From assembly GCA_029834535.1 (NCBI GenBank), contig JAQMWT010000611.1, positions 1 to 40,258 on the forward strand: a stretch of 40,258 bases of DNA, in the 5' to 3' direction. Position 1 is the first letter of the stretch; each line of letters starts with the position of its first letter. The translations under genes and the position numbers were made by a program. The notes under the pieces were generated by a model, which saw only the letters and a list, made by a program, of their open reading frames with translations, made no database searches and was not told the origin of the DNA. Positions 1-10,299 of this stretch are shown piece by piece. The stretch is from Chrysophaeum taylorii (Eukaryota; Sar; Pelagophyceae; Pelagomonadales; Pelagomonadaceae).

Positions 1-113
1 TGAAGCGAGTATGTATCTAAGAAACCTCTCTTCGGTCGTTCGTGCGGGGCTCAAGAAAAGAAATAAAACCTGAATCAAGAAGCACGGGATGTGGTGGTAA
101 TAATAATAATAGA
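1..113. other. Flank left of the first Helitron; no gene seen
   Basis: No coding potential or known element was recognised. A short (TAA)n run at about 98-111 abuts the Helitron-like repeat that begins at 114. Confidence 0.5.
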
Positions 114-125
114 CAAGTGCAGGCC

Positions 126-385
126 AGTAAGTTCACCTAGTCCCAATCTCTAACCCCAGTAAGTTCACCTGGTCCCAGTAAGTTTCATATAAGTTCACCT
201 GGTCAGTAAGTTCACCTAGCTCACACCAACTCCTTTGAGCTCGTCGCTCTCGCCTCCGCCAATCTAGCTGCTTTGATCCGCACGCGCCGCCAACGAGTTT
301 ACTCTAAACCGCTCTAAAGACCCAGTGGTTACCTGGTCCAGTTTCACCTGGTCACTCAGTTCACAGTCCCAATCTAAACTTCAGC
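126..385. repeat. Interspersed short repeat, AGTAAGTTCACCTGGTCC unit
   Basis: Several imperfect copies of an 18-19 bp unit (AGTAAGTTCACCTRGTCC) alternate with unique spacer. The same architecture recurs at 16526-16860 and, inverted, at 18240-18585. In each copy it lies between the helicase C-terminus and the proposed Helitron 3' end, so it is the 3' subterminal region of this family. Confidence 0.75.
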
Positions 386-409
386 CAAGGTGCCAGTTAG
401 TGAGGACAT

Positions 410-1000
410 AAGTGCGCGTGTAGACGCCGGGAGGGGCATATCGGTATTGCGCAGCACGTGTGGGGTAGGGTGGAGTCGTCGACCAAGAAGAGGATATCCT
501 CGGGGATGCTGATCGACAGAGAGCCACGTAGAGCTGGACGTGGTAGAAGACGGGCTTCGGGCAAGAGGACGCCGACCTCGCGGGGCGTCTGGCCCTGGCT
601 CTTGTTGATCGTTTGGCGTCAGCGGGCCTTAAGGGATACAGGTTGGAGGAGCCTCGGTGACACGACACGATCGATCATGTATCTGGTACCGTTGCAGTGG
701 CCGTGCGACGGGTCGAGGTTGCGAAGACTTTAAGCTCGCGATCAAAGTCAGCATGCCGTTGGTTGTCAGGGAGTTGAAAACTCTACTGTAAAGAGCGAGG
801 CGTCGTCTTCCGACCCAGCCTAGTCAGCCGAAAAGAACTCCGACGCCTCGTCTCCGGGAAAAAAGGCCGCGGTCATGCGCGCGTTGTCAGCATCGACAAC
901 ATCGTTTCGACGGGGCGTGAGAATGGCGCGCTGAAAGAGCCGCCGCGGGTCGTGGAAATAGTCTGCGAGGTCGCCGTAGACGGCTTCGAGGATCAATGCC
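410..1000 (-). pseudogene. Helitron Pif1-like helicase, C-terminal fragment
   Basis: The reverse strand encodes the end of a Helitron-type helicase in two or more frames. Visible are the NLDPSHGHCNGTR block (about 683-727), the motif TINKSQGQTPREVGVLL (about 560-620) and the motif QLYVALCR just downstream, the usual order at the C-terminus of Helitron helicases. The Rep (rolling-circle nuclease) domain and helicase motifs I-III are missing. Frameshifts separate the blocks, so no functional protein is expected. The same fragment occurs at 16855-17470 (minus) and 17640-18215 (plus), showing that it multiplied as part of a non-autonomous element. Confidence 0.85.
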
Positions 1001-1155
1001 TGCCTCGCGGGCCTACATGATCCTTACTCTCGCCTACATGATCCTTACCCTAAATCGAGGGACAAACCCACAAACCCACCCACATCCTTCATGCTCCCAC
1101 ACACCCCCTTAGCAGTCGACATTTAAAGACAAACAAACAGACAAACAAACAGACA
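1001..1155. repeat. Helitron 5' region with 23-bp tandem repeat and simple repeats
   Basis: Two copies of a unit close to ctacatgatccttactctcg lie near 1013-1050, followed by ccctaaatcgaggg and then (GACAAACA)n-type simple sequence at 1127-1154. The same units recur inverted at 17565-17625, and the simple-sequence tract recurs at 18598-18635. The single ccctaa words are part of this repeat and are not a telomere. Confidence 0.6.
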
Positions 1156-1874
1156 TGTAGGAAGCTATGACATGCCCTTACAAATACCATTACGGTGCTC
1201 ATCCCATTTCAGTTCTCCACATGTTCGCATTTGACTACGTGCATCGTGCTTCAAGCGGCTTTGACTTTGTCTAACGTTTCGTACCGATGGATGATGGCTC
1301 TACCCTGAGGTTCAACAACGATGGATGTGGTTCTCCCTTGAGTAGTTTCACAACAATGGAACAGATGGCATGACAACACAACCGCCGCGCTATCCGCCGC
1401 GTCGTCAACCACGACCAGAACTCTTCCAACTGCCCTACCTAGACGCACGCCTTTCTGGCTCTGCTCGATTCCGACGCACGCCGATGTCCTTTGGCGGCTG
1501 GGATCTTAGGGGGACTGCCGCAAGTTTCAAAGTTCTCGCGGCACGACAACGCCGCTACCCACCATCGCCGTTCTTCTCAACAGCGCAACACTTTGACAAT
1601 TACAACAACGCAACAACACAACAACTTGACAACACAACACCAACCCACAAAACCACCAGTAACACTACCTTTCTGCTCCTATGCGCTACTCCAACCTGGA
1701 CTGATTCTAGTTCCACTCCGCCGCTTTTCTTAATACCACCACACACATCTTTGCACCTTTCTGCCAATCAAGATAATTTCCAAGTCAGCGTTGTACCGCC
1801 GAATGTCTGATGCAAGCACATCAACAACCCCATCCCACGGAAGCCCCTCGTTTTTTTAGCTCCCATTGCACAGG

Positions 1875-2075
1875 CGCCTCGTTCTGTATTTTCCGCTATT
1901 CGTTGCTCAGCCCTCGTTCTGTATTTTCCCTCGTCGTTGCTCCTCTCCTCGTTCTGTCTTTTCACCTCGTCGTTGCTCCCCTCCTCGTTCTGTATTTCGC
2001 CTATTCGTTGCTCCACTCCCCGTTGTGCATTTTCAGCTATTCGTTGATCCACTCCTCGTTGTGCTTGTCGGTTTT
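1875..2075. repeat. Minisatellite, about 36-bp unit, roughly five copies
   Basis: Successive imperfect units begin with cctcgttctgtatttt or a close variant and contain ttcgttgctc or tcgtcgttgctc. The period is about 35-36 bp. Confidence 0.75.
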
Positions 2076-3284
2076 GGTAAAACCAGTGAATCACGTTCCA
2101 TCGCACATTTCACCTGCCACAACTAAGCTGTGCCTCTCAATTTTTCGCGTGCGCAGTTTTCGTGCTTCCTATGTGGTTGGATCGCTCATCTTCGGGATCC
2201 TGGACAGACGCTTCTTTGCTGTGTGATTTGTGGTTCTCCTTCACGCACTATCGCTTTTTCGCCGCTTTTCTGACCTTTAAAATTCGGTTTTGCTATCGAC
2301 GTGAATTCCGTGTTCAGCACCCGCGACGCTATCTGCAAGCTATCTGCAACGTTCTTACGTGCCACAACTGTTTTGCCACTGTCTCCAACTTCTACCGCAG
2401 CCTATTCGAGTATGACAAGCGAAGCTCGCCGCTTGCTCCTCCAACGTTGGCCCATATGGCAATTTCGTTCTTGCGACTGCGAAAACGGGCCACTTTCTTA
2501 TCTGTCACAGCAGGCTGGCATACAGCAGCCTGGTCTACCTGTGTTCGTTCCTTACACCGCTGGCGCGTCCGAAGTCTTCCATCTTCGCTTACAGGACGCG
2601 GTCGTGCCCATGGCAACTTGCTCGCACCACAACAACCAAACACCCACGTTCGTATCAAACCTGCTTACGCCTGTTTTTGCTTCTGTCGACTCCAACCATC
2701 GTCATAACCTGGTCACCGTGCACCATGCAGCCTATCTGCCCAAAGGCAACGTTCTCATCAGACGTCTGGTACACCGCCATCATATGTACCAGCGTTTCCG
2801 CTATCTTTGCCCCGCTGCAACAATCGTCTAACGCACGTCATCCCAGGCACTTTTGTCGCTATCGTTCTTCAGACCTCGATTTTGTTGACAGTTTCACTTA
2901 CCCGATTTCCTGCAATGTCAACCACCGAAGGAACTTCAACGTTGTTCTGACTTTCTCGAATCACGCTTCCAAGCTCTCGTCTACTGTTGCCCCATTGTCA
3001 CCTGTTCTTCCGCTGTTGCCCCCTTGTTCGCTGTTGCCCCCTTGCCCCTTGTTTGATGAGAATGCGCCGGTTTCACTGGGACTGATCACCCCATCACGTG
3101 AACCGACCATTCTACGAGCTCGAGAGAAAACAACTGAAAGTGCAAAAGAGAGAAAACAACAGAAAGTGCAAAACAAAGTCGTGCCAAACGGGGCCGACCG
3201 CGCAAAGTCGACCAACGCGCGTTGCAACAACCAACAAACTTTTTTTTTTACGGGCCATTCTGTTTCATCCTGTCACAATGTTGA

Positions 3285-3375
3285 TACGGGCCATTCCAAT
3301 GTTGATACGGGCCATTCTGATGTTGATACGGGCCATTCTGATGTCGATACGGGCCATTCTGTTTCCTCCTGTCAC
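3285..3375. repeat. Minisatellite, 21-bp unit, about four copies
   Basis: Four near-perfect tandem copies of a 21-bp unit based on gatgttgatacgggccattc. The unit length is a multiple of three and keeps the plus-strand frame open, giving a repeated DVDTGHS peptide. Confidence 0.85.
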
Positions 3376-3483
3376 GATGTTGATTCTGTTTCCTCTGTCG
3401 CTTCTGTTTCCCCCTGTAACTCTTTGTATGTCTCTTCTGTTAGCTTTCGTTTGTTAGTTCATTAGGTCTTCCTTCCCCTTTGT

Positions 3484-4135
3484 TTAGCTAACACCCTTGT
3501 TGATCCTCATGCACACGTTTATTACTCTGCTTCCGAAGAACTGTCGCAATATTCCGACCTTGACGGATACACTATCACTTCCACCCATCTACGTGAAGCT
3601 TTAGCTCCGACCAATCCTGAGCGTCCTGGCTGGTTGCAAGCCATCGCTAAAGAATACAGCTCTCTTGGTCAGCTTGGTTGCTGGGATGTTATGCGCCTTC
3701 CTTCGACGTTTTCTGGCAACATTTGTACCCTCAAGTGGATCCTCCGCAAGAAGTATGACTCTGGCCGCTTCAAATCGTACAAGGCTCGCCTCGTTGTCCG
3801 CGGTTACACGCAGGTTCACGGCATTGATTATCATGACACCTACTCACCGGTTGCCACCATCGTCACCGGTTGCCAACATCGTCACGATCCGTTTCTTTCT
3901 AACCTTTGTCGCTGTTCATGACTGGGATTTGCACAAGTTGGATGTCAGCTCCGCCTTTATTCAAGCTCCCACAACCCACCGATGGTTCCAAAATCGTTTA
4001 CAAGCTCCGTCGCTCTTGGTATGGTTGCAAACAAGCTTGTCGTAATTAGTGGCTTTATTTGGAACGCTTCCTTCTCAATGATTGTGGCTTCGTCCGCGGA
4101 TCTGGTGACACTTGCCATTACAAGCTCGTACTCAC
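3484..4135 (+). pseudogene. Ty1/copia reverse transcriptase, N-terminal fragment
   Basis: Read across three frames, the plus strand shows the start of a copia RT: a W-x-x-A-x-x-x-E block (about 3633-3660), a LKWILRKKYDSGRFKSYKAR segment (about 3730-3790), then VVRGYTQVHGIDYHDTYSPV (about 3790-3850), LHKLDVSSAFIQAP (about 3930-3975), and a decayed counterpart of LYGLKQA near 4015-4035. A short local duplication of caccatcgtcaccggttgcca-type sequence around 3855-3880 shifts the frame. The catalytic VDD box and RNase H are absent. Clearly a dead fragment. Confidence 0.85.
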
Positions 4136-4370
4136 TTACCCCTTTTTCCTTTTCTTTCTTTTCCAGCACCTGTGTGAGGAAGCTATGACGCTTACCCCTG
4201 CACCACGTCCCCATTACAGTTCTCTCATCCCCATTTCAGTTCTCACAAGACTGACAGACAGACAAACATCTGTCGATTAGTAGTTAAGAAGAAAACCCCC
4301 GCCGCAAGAAATTGTAATAATAAACCCGTAAATGGGTGGGTGGTGGTGGTTTTTTTCTGATGTCTTGTCG

Positions 4371-5915
4371 TTAAAGAAGGGGAACAGGGACGTTTGGTCT
4401 GTTGCCGAGGGGGCCAAGCATCGCGAAGCGGCCCGAGGGCAGGCGTTGTTCGCCGGCGACCGCCTTGTAGTCGCGCGGCGTTCCCCCCGGCGCGGGTTCG
4501 AGGGAATAGGTATTGTTGTCGTCCTTCTCAAAGGCAAAGCCCGAGACGCGGATGGGGCGGCGCGAGAAACGGGACTCGATGCGCTGGCCCCGGTCGACGT
4601 AGCCGCAGAAGGCGACCGTGCCCCCGTTGGTGCGGCCGAGGTCGACCTCGAACTCGCAGGTGTCGAGGTGCGCGGGGCCAGGACGCACGGTCCATCGCGG
4701 GCCGCGCGACTGCTGTTGTTGCTGCTGGAAGTTTTTGACCTTGAGAAGGGGGTTGCTGTTGTCCCCCACCCCCACCTCTCCGTCGGGCAAGAAGGTGACG
4801 TCGATGACCTCGTCGGCGTCCAGGTCGAGGTCGGCCGCGACGATCGGCTGGGCGGGCGCGTCGTACACGAAGACGACTTTCCACTTGCCGACGAAGTCGC
4901 GCGGCTGGAGAGCGACCTCGGCGTTGTCGCGGCGCACGGCGAGATCCCTGCGCAGCCGCATCTCCCATTCGATAAAATTAAATCCGAGGGGATTGTTCCC
5001 GCCGCTGAACAGGGACCGCGTTACGGTTCTCCTCTCTTGCGTCGTCTTCTCGGCGGGTCGCGGCCTCGCGGCCGCGACGCCCGCGATGGCGCCGCGGCGC
5101 GTGAGCTCGCCCAAAACGCGTTGGAGGGCGACCGTGTAGGCGTCCCCGAGGCGCTCCGCGAGGGGCGTCTCGTCTCGTTCCTCCAGGAAAAAGGTCGAAA
5201 GGGCCGCGTCGACGACGGCCGCGCGCTCGGCGCTCCCCGCCTCCGGCGTCGCGAGCGACGTGAGGGCCTCGACGTAGGCGCTCGACTCCTCCGCGAGGGG
5301 TCCGTTGATCGCGTTGAGTTGGGCGCGCACCATCTCGACGTCCCGCGCGTCGCCGTACGACGCCGCGCGGAGCAGCTGATTCGAGAGATCATTCAGCGTT
5401 CGAGTCACGGATTCTCGAGAGTCCAACACTCGGTCCGCAAGCGACAGGCAAAAGTCCACGTCCCCGCGACTCGCCTCCACCTCGGCGGCGAGCCGCGACA
5501 GAGCGGATGCGTACGGCGAGCTCGCTTGTCCGAAATACCGATGCCGAGCCCCCGCCGCGTCCCCCGTCTCGGCCGCCGCTTCGAGAGCCTCGACGTACGT
5601 CAAGGCCGCGCCCTCCACGACCTCCCGGAGAGGCGCGAGCTCCACGCTGTCCCCGAGGACGATCGCCCGCAGCACGCTCCCCGTCGCACGCTCCAACGCC
5701 GCGTCGGCCGCGACGCCCTTGAGGAACTTAGCCCGCCGACTGTCCACTTCTCGCGTCGACAACGCCCGAAGCCGCAGCGCGGCGAACCGCGACGGCTCGG
5801 CCACCACCGCCGCCACCTCGGACGACCACAAAACCACACCGCGCCGGCACGGCGCCGAACACTGCAGCGCCACGCACACCCCGACCATCCATACTCCAAT
5901 CCGCCACCTCATCAT
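4371..5915 (-). CDS. Conserved-looking secreted or organelle-targeted protein, function unknown
   Basis: A single open frame of about 515 codons with very high GC at third positions, quite unlike the flanking transposons, so it looks like a resident nuclear gene without introns. The first ATGs are at 5915 and 5912. The N-terminus (MMRWRIGVWMVGVCVALQCS) is a hydrophobic signal-peptide-like segment. Residues about 35-260 are Ala/Leu/Glu-rich and predicted helical. A second part (about 330-500) is beta-like, with FVGKWKVVFVYDAP and an FCGYVDRG block, plus a short poly-Gln run. It might be a lipocalin- or plastid-associated-type fold, but I do not recognise a family. The left LTR of the gypsy element begins only 33 bp upstream of the ATG, so the native promoter is displaced or replaced. 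Confidence 0.7.
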   Translation of the reverse strand: MMRWRIGVWMVGVCVALQCSAPCRRGVVLWSSEVAAVVAEPSRFAALRLRALSTREVDSRRAKFLKGVAADAALERATGSVLRAIVLGDSVELAPLREVVEGAALTYVEALEAAAETGDAAGARHRYFGQASSPYASALSRLAAEVEASRGDVDFCLSLADRVLDSRESVTRTLNDLSNQLLRAASYGDARDVEMVRAQLNAINGPLAEESSAYVEALTSLATPEAGSAERAAVVDAALSTFFLEERDETPLAERLGDAYTVALQRVLGELTRRGAIAGVAAARPRPAEKTTQERRTVTRSLFSGGNNPLGFNFIEWEMRLRRDLAVRRDNAEVALQPRDFVGKWKVVFVYDAPAQPIVAADLDLDADEVIDVTFLPDGEVGVGDNSNPLLKVKNFQQQQQQSRGPRWTVRPGPAHLDTCEFEVDLGRTNGGTVAFCGYVDRGQRIESRFSRRPIRVSGFAFEKDDNNTYSLEPAPGGTPRDYKAVAGEQRLPSGRFAMLGPLGNRPNVPVPLL

Positions 5916-5947
5916 CCCAACCAACGGAACCAGACGAGGAGTGGAAC

Positions 5948-6204
5948 TGCAACTCCTGCTGTTACCCTAAGTTTTTCCTGTTTTGTTGCACGCGGGTCGA
6001 CAGCCATTTTTTTTCCACACGACGTCAGCACCCTCCTGAATGTTTGTCAGCAGCTCATGCCTTGAGATGGCTGATCTGTTGGCGACTTCTGCGAGGCGAA
6101 AAGAGAAAGGAGCCGATCTCTGTCCGGTATCCCCGTGCTCTAGGAGGATCTCGGCCGAGTCAGGGGAATAAGCGGACGCCCCCTATTTCTTTCCTGCTGT
6201 CGCA
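5948..6204 (+). repeat. Left LTR of the gypsy-type element
   Basis: It starts TGCAACTCC and ends CTGTCGCA. From about 6060 to the end it matches 16225-16366 closely (cgacttctgcgaggcg, gaggatctcggccgagtcag, taagcggacgcccc). It is shorter than the right LTR, so it has internal deletions. It is followed by GGTGGTGGAGGACACG, the place for a primer binding site; the tRNA was not identified. Confidence 0.75.
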
Positions 6205-6266
6205 GGTGGTGGAGGACACGAAATCCCGTCTAATACCTGGCGAGGAGGAACTCGACCCGCATCGCC

Positions 6267-8105
6267 GTGCGGAAGAACAACAGGAATTGCGAAGCGCCGC
6301 GGGTTTTGCGGCCTGATCATCACCCGCAACAGCGTGTCAAGCCGGAGAAGAAGCAGCACCCGCGTTTCGGAGAAGACGCGACGCCAGCCGCGAGCCAGCC
6401 ACTTCGCGGTCAGCTGACGAGTTGTCCACGACATCGCCGCCAAGAGCAGCGACCTCAAGAGCATCAATCAGCTCACCCTCCTCACCGGCATCCAGCCGAA
6501 GTAGAGCGAGACCCGAAAAATCTCGTTTCGCCGAAGACCGCGAACGAGACCAGCAGAGGCGAGACGCCGGCCAAGACCACGCAGCGACGTGTTAGCGAGC
6601 GCATGACTCGACACAAGAGACAAGAGCGAAGAAGCGACCCGACGCCACCAGCGAGACCCGCGAGCGAGCATCAGCCCCCATTTACAAGAGCTACGCGAAC
6701 ACGCGTAGACCACCGCCTCGTCCGAACCGACATGAACAGCAACGAACAACCGGCGCCGACCATCCACCGAAGCGTTCGAGGAGAAGACCGAGCGCAAGCC
6801 GAGCCGCTGATTTGCCCGAGGAAAGCCGAACCTCGCGGCGCGCAACCACCCCGTCACGCTCTGACGACGAGCGCAAGCGGGAGATCTTCGCGAAAATATT
6901 TTCGCGCGATAAAAGAAGAACTACCATGTCAACGAGATCGACGCGCTCAAGCTAAGATTGACCAGCTCCTGGACGAGCGCGACCGGCTCGCGGAGCGAGA
7001 GATAGAACGCGACGAGTCGGAGCGACGAGCCGCCGAAGAGCACCGACGACGCCGCGAGCACGACGAGCAGCTACGCCGCGAGAGAGAAGAGGAGTACCAC
7101 GAGAATACCTCTCGGCACTACGCCGAACAAGAGCAGCGCCGTGCCGTGAAGAAGCGCGGCGACGCAGCAGCAGCGCGCGTGCCGACTCCCCCCGAACCGC
7201 GCGTGCATCACCGGCTAGGGGCGCATTCGAGGAGCGAGCAGAAGAGTTGAACCACAGCCTTTCGATGATGAGTACGCTGATGGGGATGGCCATCGCCCAG
7301 GCCTCCAAGGAGCACGCGCCCTGCTCGAGCCACAGCGGCGGCGCCTTCAAGCTCAAGGCCATCTAGTTACGCGTCGACAAATGAGACCAAGAAGACGAGT
7401 TCGAAACCGACGCGCCCACGGTGCTGAGCGAGCTTAGCCACTACCACGACTCGCCAGACACCTTCCAGATGATGCTGCATGCAACCGCCCGCGACCGCAT
7501 CCTTCCTGCGTTTCGCCAACACATAACAGAGCGAGCTGCTTTCTTCGAGGGCTTACCTCTCGATGAGAGGGTTTCTATGTCGAAAAAGTGCTGGCGATCC
7601 GACGTACAGGCGACGTCGTCCGACGGTATCGCGCGTTCAACCTCCGCACCGTCAAGAACACGCTGGAGACCCTGCGGTTGTCGTGCCAACCCCCCAAGAC
7701 CGTCGGCCACCTCTGACCGGAGCTGCGCGACGTCAAGCAGACCAAGGCCCCGACAAAGATGGGCAAACAGCTCCTTTTGACGTACCTCAACGAAGTCTAA
7801 CGTGTCGCTACCCGCGACTGCACAGACACGAAACGCTCTCTCGACGAAGCCGACATCTTGGTGATGTTCACTGAGGGCTGTCATGCCCCTGGCCTCCAGA
7901 AGGAGCTCCGGCGAGCCCTCCTTACCCAACCCACCACTTACAACTCCGTCGCGGCGGTCAAGTCGTTGGCACTGAGCTGCGAACGCCGACCACCGACGAA
8001 CCAACACGCGCAACACGGACAGTGACAAGGACAAGCCGCCGCGGCCGCCGCGAGGAAACCTCCAACTCACTAACGGGCAGGAGCGGCCCGGGAAGGAACG
8101 AAAAC
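6267..8105 (+). pseudogene. Gag-like region of the gypsy-type element
   Basis: A 327-codon open frame (6267-7250) is rich in Arg, Pro and Gln and ends in a strongly charged Glu/Arg coiled coil (about 6945-7190, with the pattern RDRLAEREIERDESERRAAEE). The coding signal then jumps frame and continues through 7421-7560 (SHYHDSPDTFQMMLHATARD, then RAAFFEGLPLDERVS) and 7580-7800, where helical Gag-capsid-like sequence occurs in other frames with stops. This fits a decayed Gag with an N-terminal coiled coil. Assignment rests on position and composition. Confidence 0.55.
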
Positions 8106-8113
8106 ATTTCAAT

Positions 8114-9298
8114 ATGCTGAACGACCCATTTGGTTTGGCCAGAAACACGTGCGGAGGCTGCGGCAACCCGTTGCACACTCACACCAAGAACGCCGACGGG
8201 ACGCTCACTTGTACGCGGCCGCCGGACACTTACCGCACCGGCCAGAAGCGCGACATCAACTACGCGGCCGCTACCATCGACACCCCGCCAACCGAAGACG
8301 AGTCAGCAGCTTTCGACGAGATCTTTGCGAGGATACGGCCCGCGTGCCATAGCGCCGCGAGAACTGCATCCACCCGGAGCCGCCGACAACATCGAGACCG
8401 CGACCCCGACCGAAATCTAGATCCCGACCGCGACGCGCCGCCGGTCGACTACGCGGGCACTTTCTTCGACGGCCTCGACGACGACCGCGGCAGCAACCGC
8501 GGCAGTGCGGGCTGTACCTTCTCAGCCAGCAAAACCGAAGCCTTCACCCACGGCACTTTCCATGACTGGGCGCAGGCCACCCACGCTGGCCACGCCGAGT
8601 CGCATCAGACGAACTCGTATCCGCACCGCCGCGTTCCCACGGCCGGCGCTTTCCACGTCATCGACGAGACCCACGCCGAAGAACTCGAGGATGCTCTCGC
8701 TGCCGCTGCCGAAGAACTACGCCTATCGGAGGGACGCTACCTCCAGGGATATTCGGACGATGACCGCTCCGAGATCCATGTTCCCGGCACGCCGCCCGAC
8801 ACCCGAGACGACGACGACACCCTTCGTCTCGTTTACGATTCTGACGACGACGTGCCTAGCCTCGTGGACGATTCGGACGACACTTCCACCCAGTCGGCTG
8901 CCGAAGCCGGCCCTCAGACAGCGCGCTCAGCCCACTTCGACAGCGACGACGATGAAATGCCAGAATTATTTGACGACTCGGACAGCGACATCTCAGACAA
9001 CGAGGCGCAAACCTCCGTCATCAACCACCCACACACGTCCGGCGCTGAGTGCGCCCGGTCCGCAGTCGAGGATGACGAAATCCCCGACCTCGGCGACGAC
9101 TCGGACAGCGACATCTCGGGAGAGAACGCGCCTGCCTCCGACAACGAACACCCGTACGCGCCCCCCATCGGACCCGAGATCGTCCATTTTTTTGCGTCTC
9201 CCGACGACACCCTCTACCCAACCGACGCGCCGGGACGGCGCAACCTTTGCCTGAGAGCCACCCGAAAACGACGAAACCGACGACGATACCGAGCCTGA
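8114..9298 (+). CDS. Acidic ORF with Cys/His cluster and DDSDSDIS repeats (gypsy-type element)
   Basis: The longest intact frame of the 5' half, 394 codons from an ATG at 8114. Residues about 14-35 contain a Cys/His cluster (CGGCGNPLHTH...TLTC) that may be a diverged Gag zinc finger. From about residue 215 the protein is dominated by acidic repeats: EMPELFDDSDSDIS (8956-8997) and EIPDLGDDSDSDIS (9077-9118) are near copies about 40 residues apart, with related DDDVPSLVDDSDD before them. It could be the C-terminal part of Gag or an accessory chromatin-targeting protein. I do not recognise a homologue. It is the best preserved frame in an otherwise broken element. Confidence 0.55.
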   Translation: MLNDPFGLARNTCGGCGNPLHTHTKNADGTLTCTRPPDTYRTGQKRDINYAAATIDTPPTEDESAAFDEIFARIRPACHSAARTASTRSRRQHRDRDPDRNLDPDRDAPPVDYAGTFFDGLDDDRGSNRGSAGCTFSASKTEAFTHGTFHDWAQATHAGHAESHQTNSYPHRRVPTAGAFHVIDETHAEELEDALAAAAEELRLSEGRYLQGYSDDDRSEIHVPGTPPDTRDDDDTLRLVYDSDDDVPSLVDDSDDTSTQSAAEAGPQTARSAHFDSDDDEMPELFDDSDSDISDNEAQTSVINHPHTSGAECARSAVEDDEIPDLGDDSDSDISGENAPASDNEHPYAPPIGPEIVHFFASPDDTLYPTDAPGRRNLCLRATRKRRNRRRYRA

Positions 9299-10299
9299 AG
9301 CTGAAGCTGACCTCGCCACGCTGAGCGGCGAAGACGCTGCGCCAGACGAGGTCGAAGCCTTGACAACAACCGGCGAACCGATGGGGCACTCGAGGGCACT
9401 TGGCGACGTTCCACCGCTGCCACCCGCTACCGGCAGCTGTCGTGATGATGGCTGAGCCGACACGCGACTCAGTCTCGCAGGTTTTTCGGGCGATATAGCG
9501 CAGAACGCGACGCTGGTTGGCTACTCGACGACGAGCGACCCGACGTCACCGAAGAACCCGCCCCCTCGGTCCAGATATGCACAGATGGGACCTCGCAGGG
9601 ACAGGTGCACGTGCAGGTACAGACCCAGGTACAAGTACAAACGCCGAAGCCGCCGCTTTTAGCCTGGAAGAGAAGATTCTTGAGAAAGACCACAACAGGG
9701 ACGACGCGGAGCCGTCGCCGAGGAAGAAACGACCGATGCTGCCGAATGCTGAAAGCATGCTAGGGAGGAATACGAACGTTTGCCAAGGCCGTGTGGCCCC
9801 GCATACCACCGGACCGAGGGTGCCTTGCCAGAGCACCGGCAAAGCCGGCAGAGAAGTGCAACGAGCAGCCCATCAAGACGCCGGACTCATTGAAGTCACG
9901 GCCGTGTGACGATCACGCGCCGAACAGCAAGACGGGCGCCTCAAAGGCCATGTGGTCCTATGACCGACCCCACCCCGACCTCCTGGAGAGACTTGTATAG
10001 TTGCCGACACGACCCTCTGGCAGAAGACGATGCAAGTCAGCGTTAGCCACGCACAGGCCACGATGCCTCTCACCGGAGACACTCTGCGGGAGCCGTCGTG
10101 CTTCCACACCATGAACTCGCCCGACGACGAAGAGCGCATCGACAAAGGGCTCAAGACCGTATGCTGCTTGGACCCGGACGGCTGACCTTCATGCCAGCTC
10201 AGGTTTTCTCCCCGATCAGTGGACAGTCATTCTGCACAGCGGTAGGCATGGACGGCATGGAGGACGTGACCTACATCTGCCGGGACCTGGTAGCCAACT

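Larger units (their letters stand above)
1222..3480 (+). other. Unrecognised interior of the small copia-like element
   Basis: This stretch sits where Gag, protease and integrase would be expected. Overlapping open frames exist on the plus strand (for example 2301-2831 and 2677-3465), but none shows a zinc knuckle, an aspartic protease D-S/T-G or an integrase motif. Two minisatellites (1875-2075, 3285-3375) expand the frames. Base composition (pyrimidine-rich plus strand) matches the RT remnant downstream. I make no functional call. Confidence 0.35.
1156..4247 (+). mobile_element. Internally deleted copia-like retroelement with short direct terminal repeats
   Basis: It interrupts Helitron copy 1. 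Related sequences at the two ends (1156-1221 and 4173-4247) share aggaagctatgac at the start and catttcagttctc near the end. Each begins TG and ends CA, so they look like unusually short LTRs of about 66-75 bp. Flanking pentamers are agaca (1151-1155) and agact (4248-4252), a possible one-mismatch target duplication. A Ty1/copia RT fragment in the same orientation lies at about 3484-4135 and runs almost directly into the right repeat, so RNase H and most of RT are deleted. The 5' two thirds is not recognisable. Confidence 0.55.
114..4289 (-). mobile_element. Helitron-like element, copy 1 (non-autonomous, with a nested retroelement)
   Basis: Read on the minus strand, it starts near 4289 with TCTTAACTACTAATCGAC, close to the TC-start of two other copies in the window (18654 minus, 17518 plus), and ends at 114 with GGCCTGCACTTG followed by T. 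It holds a Pif1-like helicase C-terminus (410-1000) and an array of short repeats near its 3' end (126-385). A decayed copia-like element (1156-4247) is inserted in its 5' part: the sequence on either side, cgacatttaaagacaaac...gacaaacatctgtcgattag, is continuous at 18591-18650. The region around 1105-1120 is the unoccupied counterpart of the site in copy 2 where copy 3 sits. The 3' end is not a canonical CTRR, so family assignment is open. Confidence 0.7.

Noticed and set aside
1020..1060. ccctaa/ttaggg words suggesting telomeric sequence
   Set aside because: Only single words inside a 23-bp Helitron repeat (also at 17470 and 17570); no tandem TTAGGG array.
4332..6065. Plus-strand 577-codon open frame opposite the host gene
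   Set aside because: Arg/Pro-rich shadow frame created by high GC of the minus-strand gene; no domain and no signal peptide.
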